From contig JAGKQI010000028.1 in assembly GCA_018806915.1 (NCBI GenBank), positions 372,001 through 436,000 on the forward strand: 64,000 bases of DNA. The letters are read 5' to 3'. Positions 10,939-20,712 of the stretch are shown here, one piece after another. Each line of letters starts with the position of its first letter. Within the stretch, counting starts at the first letter, position 1. Position numbers and translations under genes: made by a program. This DNA comes from Phytophthora colocasiae (taxonomy: Eukaryota; Oomycota; Peronosporomycetes; Peronosporales; Peronosporaceae). The notes under the pieces were generated by a model, which did no database searches, was not told the DNA's origin, and saw only the letters and a list, made by a program, of their open reading frames with translations.

Positions 10939-12452
10939 ATGAGCGCCCGTACCAAGTTCCCCGTCGTCCTCATCCACGGTAATATATTCTCGTTTATATC
11001 TTTTTATTTCCCTCTAATTATTTATTTACAGGTGTCTTTGGCTTCGGGAAACAGCGTCCTTTATGGGGGAATTGGGTCCCCTATTGGCCCGAGAAGGAAC
11101 TGGAGAAGATCAACCCGAATCACCTCTTAGTAGATGTTGGAGGGGTATCTTCAGACCACGATCGAGCTTGTGAAATCTTCTATCAACTTATAGGGGGTCA
11201 AGTGGACTATGGGGAACAACATTCGACTGAAACAGGTCACGACCGCTATGGAGAGACTTTTGAGCAACCTTTACACCCTAATTGGGGGGAAGACAACCCT
11301 GTTCATTTGTTAGGACATAGTTTTGGTTCAACTACAGCTATTGAGCTGTTCCAGATGTTAAGTTCGGACTTCTTCCGAGTCGGGAGTTCCCACAAGTGGG
11401 TAGCCAGTATTACGTGCATTGCTGGTCCTTTAACAGGCTCCACACTGACTCATATGATCGGAATGGAGAATGGTCAAGTGGTTCATGGAGGTTTTGTCCA
11501 TCTAATGGCGATAGTTTTGGGCTCCTGGATCAGATTGTACTGGAAATTCCCTCTACTTAAGAATGCTGGGAATCTCCACATGGACCACTGGAGCAGATAC
11601 TCTCTCAAGGATCTACTAGTGGCCAATGGACCGATCAACTCATCTAGAGATCTCGTAGTACATGGAACTTTACCAGAACATCGGATTTCACGCAACGCCC
11701 AATTGCAGCACATGGATAAAATCCATCTACTGAGTATCACGACTTCTCCGAAGACAGTACATCGTCCGTACGGGGAAGGAATAGCTGTGGCGATGTTGAT
11801 ATTGTTACGTTGGAGGCAATTCCACAAGTGGTGGCCAAGTTTCGCCAGTAAAAGAAGCTTTCGAGCTGTAGCGAACGTCCTGGTCGGGTGTTACTTGCTG
11901 TTTAAACTCAAGAAGTTGGATATATCCAAGATGCCGAGTATGTACGGACTCAAGTGGCTCATTCGTCGTCGAGCTCGAAGTCTCCCCATGATCTTCGATG
12001 GGTTTGAAGCTGGAAGTTGGGAGCACAATGACGGAGTAGTGAATATCCGATCCATGTTGAGACCGTGGTTCCCCAAGCCTCAAGAGATGGAGAGGACGAT
12101 CAGTAGTCATGACTTACGACCACCAGCTCCTTCCCTCCCTGTGACGAACTCTTCTTCGTCTTTGAAGGATACTACGTTGGTTCGCTGTGAGTCTCATATC
12201 TCCATTGACGGATTCAATCGAGACACAGATGACGAACAGACTCAAGGCTCGGGGAGGTTCGAAAAAGGACGCTGGTATGTCTACCGAGTCGACAGTAACC
12301 ACCTCGCGGGGACGTACTGGGACAGCAACGCATCTGATCTGTACAAGAGTTTATTCACACTAATGAGCAAGGACTACGAGCGACAGGAGAAGAAACCCTC
12401 AGCTGTTAGTGGCGGATCTCATCAAAGTTACCGCCATGGTAGCTACAGCTGA
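10939..12452 (+). CDS. Lipase of the Staphylococcus/Bacillus type (bacterial family I.5/I.6-like)
   Basis: Exon 1 (10939-10978) encodes the start and FPVVLIHG; a 53-bp intron is followed by exon 2 (11032-12452), giving about 486 residues. The N-terminal beta-strand and oxyanion region (VVLIHGVFGFG), the conserved SSDHDRACEIFYQL and GGQVDYGEQHS block, the nucleophile elbow GHSFG, an NDGVVNIRS segment that fits the acid-residue region, and SNHLAGT near the end that fits the catalytic His all appear in the order known from staphylococcal lipases. Expected reaction is hydrolysis of triacylglycerol ester bonds. A hydrophobic segment in the middle (around KRSFRAVANVLVGCYLLF) may be membrane-associated. 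No cleavable signal peptide is visible. It is the only apparently intact member of a family with at least eight broken copies in this window. Confidence 0.85.
10979..11031 (+). other. Intron of the lipase gene
   Basis: 53 bp, GTAATA at the donor and TTTACAG at the acceptor, AT-rich. It splits the Gly codon after LIH; removal restores the GVFGFG motif in frame. The paralogues at 31974 and 39897 lack it, reading through this point without interruption. Confidence 0.9.
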
Positions 12453-12650
12453 AAACGGAGACAAAACTGTTGCTAAAATGAAGCTGTGTTCGGCTTCAGT
12501 TGTTAATCTTCAAGAGGTACGAGGTCTCATCCTTCGAGTTTCATTTATTGCCCTCGTCATCGCCAGAATGTTTCATATTTCGCGCGTGCTTCGATCCCCA
12601 ATTGCACAATGTCTTCAGTCACGGTGTTGGAGTCTACGACACTAGCAGCG
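12453..12650. other. Intergenic stretch
   Basis: Between the convergent lipase and coiled-coil genes; nothing recognisable. Confidence 0.4.
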
Positions 12651-13042
12651 TCAACAAATTGCTTTGACTTGAATCTTGAGTTTGTCCCTCGTCGTCTTCA
12701 ATACTTTGACGAGCTTATTCTGCTGCGCTGCTTTCTGCATCTTCAGGGAGAAAGATTTCTTCGCGTCGTCATAAGATGTCAATAGCTCCTCCATCTTGTT
12801 TTCATCCCAGTTGTCCTGCAGCTTTTGCATCATACCCCCTCATGATATCCTTCGCCGTCTTGATCTCCTTCTTGTACTCCATGTGTGTGGCCTTTTCCTC
12901 GTTGATTTTGGAGTTGAGGAAGCGCACCCGCTTTAACCCGTCTGACACAGACTCCACCACCTCGTAAAGACTTCGTAGCTGCATCTAAAACGCGATTTTA
13001 CACTTGAATACAGCTCACGAGGGTCTCCTTTTGATCCCCCAT
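12651..13042 (-). CDS. Small coiled-coil protein, frameshifted in a G-run
   Basis: A minus-strand frame can start at the ATG at 13042 with an eight-codon exon, then a 34-bp GT-AG candidate intron (12985-13018), then a Lys/Glu-rich helical segment (NSKINEEKATHMEYKKEIK). At about 12835 a run of five G shifts the frame; with one G fewer the coiled coil continues to the stop at 12651 (about 130 residues). The candidate intron is unusually short, so translation may instead begin at the ATG at 12984. No known domain recognised. It may be a gene, a pseudogene, or the end of a larger lost protein. Confidence 0.45.
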
Positions 13043-13199
13043 GGCATCTCAACTTGAAGCCTTTCTAGCTTGTTGGCATGATCATTAATGGATGGACCAC
13101 CTTCGAACGCAATTAGTATCGATGCGAACGAGTCGGTACTGTGCGTGCAGTCGTCGAGTCTCCGATGTTCGCAGAGACGGACTGTACGCCTCAGCTTCC

Positions 13200-13440
13200 T
13201 ATGAACCTCTTGACGTTGGAATCCAACGGTTGGATCAAGTGCTCCAGAAGGTTTCACAAGCTCGGTCGTGGTCGGATGATAACACCCCCACGTCGACAAT
13301 GAGGTGGTTGCGATTCATTTTGGCCAGAGCTTCTTCTCGTCAATATGGAGACCAGGAATTCCACAACGACAAGTTCCATACCCGAAAACGCCATGAATCA
13401 AGACAACAGGGTAGTTCGTGGTAGTTTCCATGGCTTGAGG
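13200..13440 (-). pseudogene. 5' fragment of a lipase gene (copy L2)
   Basis: Minus-strand DNA encodes METTTNYPVVLIHGVFGYGT as in the lipase copies at 31974 and 39897, then a frameshift, then the SSDHDRAC region in another frame, and stops. The nucleophile and all later regions are absent. The DNA just upstream of its start also matches the upstream DNA of those copies. Confidence 0.8.
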
Positions 13441-13756
13441 AATGCTGGACGACGTAAGGTCGGAAGTGACGGTGCTGTTCCGATGGAGAATGTTTGCCCG
13501 ATGGATCCAGAAATTCTTTAAAGATAAACACGATCTTCTTGTCATGTTCATTTGGGCAGAGCATAACTTCCTTCACTCGCATGTCCTTGGCTTTAATTTC
13601 GGCTAAAACGTGTGGCAGCTATCATAGAGGTTTTGTCCTCTTGTTCGTATTTACGTGCAAGCCGAGTGAAATTCCAGCGGGCCTTTTAAGTGATCCAAGA
13701 GGTAACTCTTCATGTTCACTCACCAAAGAGGGATCAAGCTCCGAACGAGTCGGAAT

Positions 13757-15562
13757 TTACGAAACAACATCCTCCATGCTCGGAATGTTCGTTGGCGATA
13801 AATTACCATAAGCAATAGAGAAGAGGAGGAGCAAACTATCGTCAGTAAATGCTGCTTGTCCAGGTGCTAGTGGAGCGTTGCGTTCAATAGAACATGATGG
13901 AACTGCATCATGAGCTCTATGTAGCCATTTCACAGTCTCCAGATGGCCATTGCTGGCAGCAAGATCCATTGCAGCGGTAGTGCAGCCTACTGAACAATTA
14001 TCATGAAGCCACTGGACGACATCCAAGTGGCCATGAGCGGCAGCACCATCCATCGCTACTGTAGTACACCCTGCTGTAGCTGGGGCAGCAGGCTCACTTG
14101 ACTTTGTTTCAACTCGCTGTCTTTTTTTGCGGGGATGTTCGTTTTCCGCTTTACCTCCAACTTGAAGCAAATACTGCACGGTCGCCAGATGCCCCTTGCC
14201 TGCTGCTGCATCGACCACACTGCAAAAGACCGACTTGGTATCATCAAATTCGTCGACTATGTCAATGTATCCATCTTCATCAACTTCCCCACGGACCCAA
14301 AAGAGATTCATAGTTGGGTCGGCATGGAACTCAGTGTAGACATCCAGAAAGCCTCGTTCCGCAGCCAACATCATCGTTTCTCCCGACACGTTCTTGACAT
14401 TGGTGTCAGAGTTTCGTCCGAAGCACCTCCATAGCTCATCCATCTTCCTGCTTAATCTGCGCTTCTCTGTTTCTTTTTCTTCTTCATTGCTGGGTTTGTC
14501 AATAATAGTGTGAAGATACTTTGCAACTTCCAAGTGTCCATTGATAGCAGCAGCATGAATGGCCAGACTTGCCTCTCCGCCGAGGCAAGTGACGTACATG
14601 CGACGCGGACTTTCGTCATACCTCCTGCCCGTATCGTACTCGTTGGGACCGCTTTCATATCCAAGCCTATCGTCTTTTCGATCTCGGTCGATGATCCATT
14701 CAACCACTTTGAGTTGTCCAGCTTCCGCTGCGCTGAACAATGTCCCAGTATCCCACTCAGTGTACTTCCCATAGTCCTCAAGCCACTGTAGTGTTCCCAC
14801 GTGACCGTTAGCAGCAGTCTCATGCAGTCCCCTACCGCTTTCAACGTCCATATCAACTGTCCTCAAAACCCACTCTGCAAGCTCCACGTTTCCGGTGCCA
14901 ATGACCGCTTCGGTCGCACTGAAGTTGTCTCTCAGCTCCGCTCTCTCGTCATAAGACGCGTACAACCACTTGATCACGTCGGTGTGCCCAGCTCTAGCGG
15001 CTTCAGCGGCATCGAGGCCGCCAAAGCGGATGAACCTCCCCTTCTCCCAATCCTCTGTCTCCTCGTCATATTCCCCATCTTCAGCGAGATAATCATCTGC
15101 ATAGCGGACCACTGTGCCATTGGTCCGGAAGAACTGGAGGAGTTCCAGCGACCCAGCCTTAGCCGCCTCACAGATCACCTTTCGTCGAACTCCATACGGG
15201 AAGCGGTCAAAGAGCCACCGAGCGATATCCACACTGTTAATCTTCGCAACCTCCAGCAGACACAACGTGAATTGCAGTTTCCCATACAATTTGTGTGTCC
15301 GAAGCAGGTTTCTCACTGACCAGAGCCCCCATCCACTGCTTTCCAGATCCACAGTAGAGTTCCAAATGCGGTTGAGCAATTCCACAGATCCAAACTTGCA
15401 CGCCTTGTGTAGTGGCATCTCCACGGACGAGTCCACGTAGGTTGACACAGCGCTGATGACATGGCCGAGAGCGTCGAACTCCGGTCTTGAGCGGAAGACG
15501 AGCGCTACGGCCAGCAGAGGCGGAGAAGCGCTATCACCTGCCATATAAACCATAAATGTCAT
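13757..15562 (-). CDS. Ankyrin-repeat protein
   Basis: 601 residues, ATG at 15562, uninterrupted. The N-terminal ~90 residues contain MPLHKACKFGSVELLNRIW; about a dozen divergent ankyrin repeats of the oomycete type follow, each with a G-H/N-x-E/D-V-x-x-W/Y-L pattern, for example AAEAARAGHTDVIKWLY, AAAINGHLEVAKYLH, AAAHGHLDVVQWLHDN and AASNGHLETVKWLHRA. Charged insertions separate some repeats. No catalytic domain or signal peptide is seen; ankyrin proteins act as binding scaffolds. This class is large and highly duplicated in oomycetes, and a decayed piece of a paralogue lies just upstream at 15614-15860. Confidence 0.88.
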   Translation of the reverse strand: MTFMVYMAGDSASPPLLAVALVFRSRPEFDALGHVISAVSTYVDSSVEMPLHKACKFGSVELLNRIWNSTVDLESSGWGLWSVRNLLRTHKLYGKLQFTLCLLEVAKINSVDIARWLFDRFPYGVRRKVICEAAKAGSLELLQFFRTNGTVVRYADDYLAEDGEYDEETEDWEKGRFIRFGGLDAAEAARAGHTDVIKWLYASYDERAELRDNFSATEAVIGTGNVELAEWVLRTVDMDVESGRGLHETAANGHVGTLQWLEDYGKYTEWDTGTLFSAAEAGQLKVVEWIIDRDRKDDRLGYESGPNEYDTGRRYDESPRRMYVTCLGGEASLAIHAAAINGHLEVAKYLHTIIDKPSNEEEKETEKRRLSRKMDELWRCFGRNSDTNVKNVSGETMMLAAERGFLDVYTEFHADPTMNLFWVRGEVDEDGYIDIVDEFDDTKSVFCSVVDAAAGKGHLATVQYLLQVGGKAENEHPRKKRQRVETKSSEPAAPATAGCTTVAMDGAAAHGHLDVVQWLHDNCSVGCTTAAMDLAASNGHLETVKWLHRAHDAVPSCSIERNAPLAPGQAAFTDDSLLLLFSIAYGNLSPTNIPSMEDVVS

Positions 15563-15613
15563 GGTTTAAACCAACGGTTTCAATGTTTTAAACATGTTAA
15601 ACTTTACTCAGAA

Positions 15614-15860
15614 GCCTCCTCGTGATCTCGCTCAAACTCGGCATCCATGACCTTGACTCCATCTACGACCGTACCATTGGCCCGAAGGAACTAGAGGAGT
15701 TCCTGCGATCCACCGTTATAGATCACTGTTCGCTGCACCTCCATACGGGAAACGGCCAAAGAGCCACTGAGCGATATCCACACTGTTCCTCCAGCAATGC
15801 ATCCGCAGTAGATTTCTCACTGACGAGAGCCCCATTCACTGCTACATATTCTGAGTCCTG
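15614..15860 (-). pseudogene. Decayed fragment of a second ankyrin-repeat gene
   Basis: Plus-strand DNA here matches 15110-15240 and adjoining parts of the ankyrin gene, for example ccgaaggaactagaggagtt and agccactgagcgatatccac, in the same orientation with deletions. No usable frame remains. It indicates an old tandem duplication. Confidence 0.7.
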
Positions 15861-15992
15861 GTAAGCTTACCAGCCTGGTAGCCACTTGGTCCTCGAATGT
15901 CCATCTAATTAGCGACCAGCGCGTTTGCCATCAATCCCGATAGCATTCCACAGACATGCTCGCCACTGTTTTAAGATCATAGTGCGTCCGAC

Positions 15993-16397
15993 ATGGCACC
16001 ACGTACGCTACTACAGTTCTTGCTCTCGTTCTGGCGTCTTCTCGTCTCCAGAGCTTTGTTCCGTCAGTGTCGGCGCCGTCGGATGAATATTCATGATCCA
16101 TTCCAAACAGTGACAATGAATACTTCAGCAAGTCGTGGACTGAGTGACAGTGTTCTCGACAACGAGGCGGCGATGAAGAGCTACGCTGAAGAGATCAACC
16201 TCGACCGTATTCGAAGTTTTAGTTCTGAAGACCGCCAAGCACTAGCTAGACGACGATCCCAGAAGCATCTTCAAGTTGAGCCAACATTGCCAAGTCTCAA
16301 TCCTCGACAACCACGGATTGAGCGCTGGAGTTCAAGTACATGTAGAGTCTTTGGATTCATTCACAGATCCACCAACCGACAGCATTCCCTTCAATGA
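15993..16397 (+). CDS. Hypothetical protein
   Basis: 134-residue frame with a short hydrophobic N-terminus (TLLQFLLSFWRLLVSRALF) and a charged, Ser-rich body. No domain recognised. It lies between the ankyrin fragment and a lipase fragment and may be chance or a relic. Confidence 0.25.
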   Translation: MAPRTLLQFLLSFWRLLVSRALFRQCRRRRMNIHDPFQTVTMNTSASRGLSDSVLDNEAAMKSYAEEINLDRIRSFSSEDRQALARRRSQKHLQVEPTLPSLNPRQPRIERWSSSTCRVFGFIHRSTNRQHSLQ

Positions 16398-16499
16398 TAA
16401 CTTTCTCCATTGATCCTAGTGAACATCACATGAGTGAATTAATGACGTCGAACCTGAGGAGATCGCCGAAGCCAAGCTAAAACTGCATTGCTTATCACA

Positions 16500-17175
16500 G
16501 ACTACCAGTTATTTGGAGGTCGCTGTAGACTACGGAGAAGAACAGTCTTGATCACAGCCGCATTGGAGCCACGTATGAGGCTCCGTTGCATCCCAACTGG
16601 AGTGAAGACAATCCTGTTCATCTTGTCGGTCACAGGTTCAGATCCACCACCACTCTAGAACTGTATCAACTGATCTATTGCGACTTCTTTAAAGTCGGCA
16701 GTGACTGTCGCTGGGTGGTTAGTCTGGTCTCCATCGCTGGTCCTCTTACTGGTTCGACTGTGACGCATCTCTTCGGGCTGAACGACCTTCAAATGGTACC
16801 GTATTCACTCGGACACTTCATTGGAGCTGTACTGGGCGTTTAGTTCAAGTTGCACACGGATTGGCCAGTGCTCAGTCAAGTCTTCGACTTCCGGATGCCT
16901 CAATGGCAGTGTGTGAGCTCATTTCGAGAGATTTTGTCACCTTATGGGCGAATCAACAGTTCAACTGACCTGGCGGTCTTCAATATCCTTCCAAGAGAGC
17001 GAATGGAGCGTAATGCACGGTTAATCCACATGGACAAGATCTTCCTCGTGTCCGTGGCAACATCCAGCCATGTAACGATACCTCGGGTTGAAATTGCGCT
17101 TGTGGTTTGTGTAGGTGTCTTCACAATTGCTGCTACTATTGGTGTTTTCAGTAGAAACGCTGCCTTGATACTGCA
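16500..17175 (+). pseudogene. Lipase fragment (copy L3), nucleophile Ser replaced
   Basis: Begins near the QLFGG block of the lipase with a frame break, then runs from the HPNW region to the C-terminal hydrophobic segment (FTIAATIGVFSRNAAL). The nucleophile elbow reads GHRFR instead of GHSFG, so this copy could not be catalytic even if expressed. One internal stop (16841-16843) is present. At 17173 it is joined directly to family X DNA. Confidence 0.85.
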
Positions 17176-17991
17176 AAGCCCGGTACGTTCATTCTCCTCG
17201 TGGTTTTCGTTTGATTGATCGAATCCGCTAAAAGAACGCTCTCCCTTTCTCATTTCTTTCCTCCTTTCATTTCCGAGACAGGATGGTAGGTCGCGAAAGG
17301 AAACGACCATCAAAGTACGAGCCTGAAGATCGACAGAGAGGAAAAGAAGGCGAAGAAGCGAGTGGCGATGAACCTGTCAGCGGTGGCATCGTATGGGGAC
17401 CCTCAGGTACTACACTACACTGTAGTGTGTATGAAAACCAAGACTCACATGGTCGTATGTTTGGATATGAATGTAGTTGGAGGAAAACATTATTGAAGAT
17501 CTGGCTGTCATCCTGGATTGGGATCTTGATGCGTTGCAAGAGTTTGTAGCGAGGGCAATCGTAAATGATGGTGCTCCGAACCCACCGGCGAGACCAGGGT
17601 GGCTGAGGACATTTCCTCCAACAGCAGCGTCGCTTGCTGATGATATTGTGACGCGTCTTGCACAAGTGGCGGGTGGTCGATTCGGGATTGTTGTGCTTGC
17701 CCCGAACACTATGACTCAATACGGCAACATCAGGGAGCGGATCAGAGATCTCGAAGTCGAACCATTCATGCAAGTCAATTTCGCTGCAGCGCCTCGAAAC
17801 CAACGTCTTGCTCGGACCGGCTATTTGATGGATAATCGCAGGGTACTGCAACCACTCGATCTAGCACGTGCTCCTCCATCACCACCACTACGTCAGATCT
17901 TTTCATGATCCGATGATGTTTCGCTAATGATATCGTCGCATAAGATGCGCTTTTCTTCCGATAGTTCATTGGAGAAGAAGTGATAATCCGA
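17176..17991 (+). pseudogene. Family X, copy 1
   Basis: Unknown oomycete gene family, best studied by comparing seven copies. A pyrimidine-rich stretch (17215-17281) ends in the acceptor-like GAGACAG and is followed by a frame starting MVGRERKRPSKYEPEDRQRG (basic, nuclear-localisation-like). A second frame (17477-17908, 143 residues) encodes a compact domain containing DLDALQEFVARAI, PPTAASLADDIVTRLAQVAG and a Pro-rich end PPPPLRQIF (here SPPLRQIF). The two frames are not joined in phase in any copy; a stop TAG precedes the second. No known fold is recognised. The right end at 17991 is the insertion point of the Crypton pair. The upstream exon is replaced by lipase DNA. Confidence 0.5.
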
Positions 17992-20543
17992 ATTCTCTTG
18001 AATTCGTTGGCGTCTGGCCTCCACTTTGTATTGCGGCCATTGCGTTTTGTGTGCGTCTGTGCGCCAACGAGTTCGAAAATCGCCTCAGAGTGTCCATACA
18101 AAATAACGGCCATTCAGGGATATCCAAAGTATCTAAAGAATTCGTTGGCGTCAGGCGCACATAAATATACCGTAAAAAACGAAATCTGTGCCACCACGTA
18201 TTTTGGTAGTTTCAACTCGTGATCGTAGTTCTCATCGACAAGGTATACCCTCTCTCCTCATGAACACAGCATATTTAAGTTTTTTACTTACGTGTTTTAC
18301 ATTCGCTACACTATCCAGTTCGGGCCGATGCACGGCGGTTTGCTCGAATAACGTTGAGAGCGGTAGACCATTTGAGCTGATCCTTGCGTCGTTGACGTTT
18401 CTTGGGGGTGACATCGCTGAGAGGAAGCTTTGCCAGTACGCTTTGCAGCATTTCGCGAGCTTGTTGAATAGTTGGAGCTGAAATCCAGGAACAGTGGGGA
18501 ATTTTAGTTTGTATCTCCATCATCATGCATCGATAATTTGACAGTGTCTTTCGCTTCTTACTTGTGGACAAGTCCCTCCATTGCAAGAAACGGTATGGTC
18601 CAATTCGACCAGAAGGATCACCACAGCACCAATGCTCCCATGCGGTCATCAATGACATGCCAGGAATATGAAAGTCGGCAGTTACCCTAGAAAATCTTTC
18701 GTTCACAAGTGATAAAGTTTGTGGTGCATTTTGGAGGGTGTCGCTATGTTCGTCGATAACCTCGTCGTGGGCTGCATCGTTGTGCTGCATTTGATGATGA
18801 TTGTTACTTCGGAGGGATTCTAAAATTTCGGTAATTCCACATCCTTCAAGCGCCTGCGAGAGACCGGCATGCAAATCTGTTGTTGACAGGGATCTTTGGC
18901 AGCGCGATAGCTCTGTGGTTATCTGCTCTAGGAGTGTTGGACCTAGTTCAGACACCGATTGCGAGAGTCGTTGCAGTTGGGTTGACTGCTTCTCCATAGC
19001 CACAAGTAAATGAACGTGGGGTGGGACCCCAGTGGGCCTTATTCGATCCGATGGCCACGCCATTCGACAAGTAACACGCTGTTTCAATTGAGATATCAGT
19101 TCCACATTCCCAAATACTGGATTCCGATATAGCGGATGTTGTGGGCCTAATATCGTGCGTAAATATTCCCAGTGATAAACTAAAGACGCCAATAGAAATC
19201 CACCAGTCCGCAGTAAGTGTGGAGGTAAGTTTATAAAGCACAGGTTGATGTTGTCACGAACAAACTCGTCAACATCGGAAAAAAATGGTGGTAATATAGC
19301 AAAACCAGTATCATCAAAAGGTAGACCAGCTACATAGCGGCCTACAATGCGATCTCCAGCGGACTCGTAACGGATGTAAGTGTCTTGTACACCAGGTAGT
19401 GTCCAACCAGCTCTGATACAAATGGCCGCAGCAGAAGGCCCCCCGTTGGAGCACGAAGAGACAAAGGTTGTAGACCCTTTTCGAGCAGAATGCGTTCCGA
19501 TATCTGAGGCCACTAGTCCTTCATTTGCCAGGATTTCCTTCATCTGTTCTGTTTCCATTACTCGCTTCAGTATTTTTGAGAACCTGTCGTACTGATTGCC
19601 ACCTGGGAATAACTTGGAATTCGAGAGTCCTAAAACAGCGCCATAGATAGCTAATGAAAGTACCGGGCAAATTTCTGGGATGAATGGATTTGCATATACG
19701 TGTCTGGCATCACGGGGTCTTGTGCCGTCCTGGTCATTCTTCATATGCCCAAAAGAATTGCTAATGCATCTCCATCCCAACTCAAATGACCGGAGTGAAT
19801 TGATGACGTGTTTCCAGCGCGACACATCAGATTCCAGCTCAAAAGTAAGAAGGTGTGAGCAAATACAAACTCAGTATCGTTATGTTTGAGAAACGTGGCA
19901 CAAAAGTGCCGTAATACCGAAAATGAAAGAGGTTCCTTGCCCTCTGTCAACTTTACACCAGCATTGTGATTGCGTCGTGCGACGTCGCGCTTCAAACCCT
20001 TAAAAAATAGTGTCAGATTACCCGCAAATTCAGGTGACATTGTTTGCCCATATCCACGGTAAAGATGGAACAGACTCGAGCGCATCGAGTCGTAGACCGA
20101 TCGACCAGGTTTTCCTCCACTTCTACCACTAAGAGACATCAAAAACTCCTCAAAATCGTCAGGTTCGTGAAGATCGTAATTCAGAGGTGATATTTCACGA
20201 TTCTCTTCCATGAAACGAGCTATGCTGCCAAGCTTCAGTGATGCAGTTCCAGAGTCGTCTTGTTCCAAATCGCAGCTACGCAAGCTGCCGAGAAAGGTAT
20301 CGCGTAGGAGATGTCTCTTCCGTCTGTAGAGCCATGCTACATAGCGGCATATTCCCCGTACGTATATTGATGCTGTCTTTTGGCCGATAACATTGTCTTT
20401 CACGGCCCTCACCTGTTCTCGAAGGTCGACTTCATCGTCGCCCGGACTCATGTTGTGAGCAATCCAGAACTGTATCCACAAGTATCGAATCACTTCGTTT
20501 AAATACGAGCAAAGGAAAGTCACACAAATTCTTGCTACATATA
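17992..20543 (-). mobile_element. Crypton element, unit 1 of a tandem pair
   Basis: 2552 bp. The boundary is set by the uninterrupted site at 37421-37430 (tccga/aaag) and by the second unit, which repeats the same ends. It lacks terminal inverted repeats and target duplication, as expected for tyrosine-recombinase elements that integrate from a circle. It encodes one minus-strand recombinase with a GCR1_C-like domain. Confidence 0.85.
18000..18152. repeat. Three copies of TCGTTGGCG near the Crypton end
   Basis: TCGTTGGCG occurs at 18004-18012 and 18142-18150 within a longer 15-bp direct repeat (gaattcgttggcgtc), and inverted at 18062-18070. The same trio is present in unit 2 (from about 20552). 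The spacing and symmetry suit recombinase-binding sites, an inference. Confidence 0.75.
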
Positions 20544-20712
20544 ATTCTCTTGAATTCGTTGGCGTCTGGCCTCCACTTTGTATTGCGGCCATTGCGTTTT
20601 GTGTGCGTCTGTGCGCCAACGAGTTCGAAAATCGCCTCAGAGTGTCCATACAAAATAACGGCCATTCAGGGATATCCAAAGTATCTAAAGAATTCGTTGG
20701 CGTCAGGCGCAC
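18311..20712 (-). pseudogene. Crypton tyrosine recombinase (unit 1), one frameshift
   Basis: N-terminal piece 19741-20712 and C-terminal piece 18311-19825 join at a run of four A near 19750 where unit 2 has five. Catalytic residues of the tyrosine recombinase fold are visible: first Arg in LMCRAGNT, HxxR in HSARKG, a Trp in RAGW and the tyrosine in DTYIRYE. A C-terminal GCR1_C-like DNA-binding region follows (AWEHWCCGDPSGRIGPYRFL with WRDLSTSKKRK). The N-terminal 62 residues or so, including the ATG at 20712, are encoded across the boundary in unit 2. Expected role is excision and integration of the element. Confidence 0.85.
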
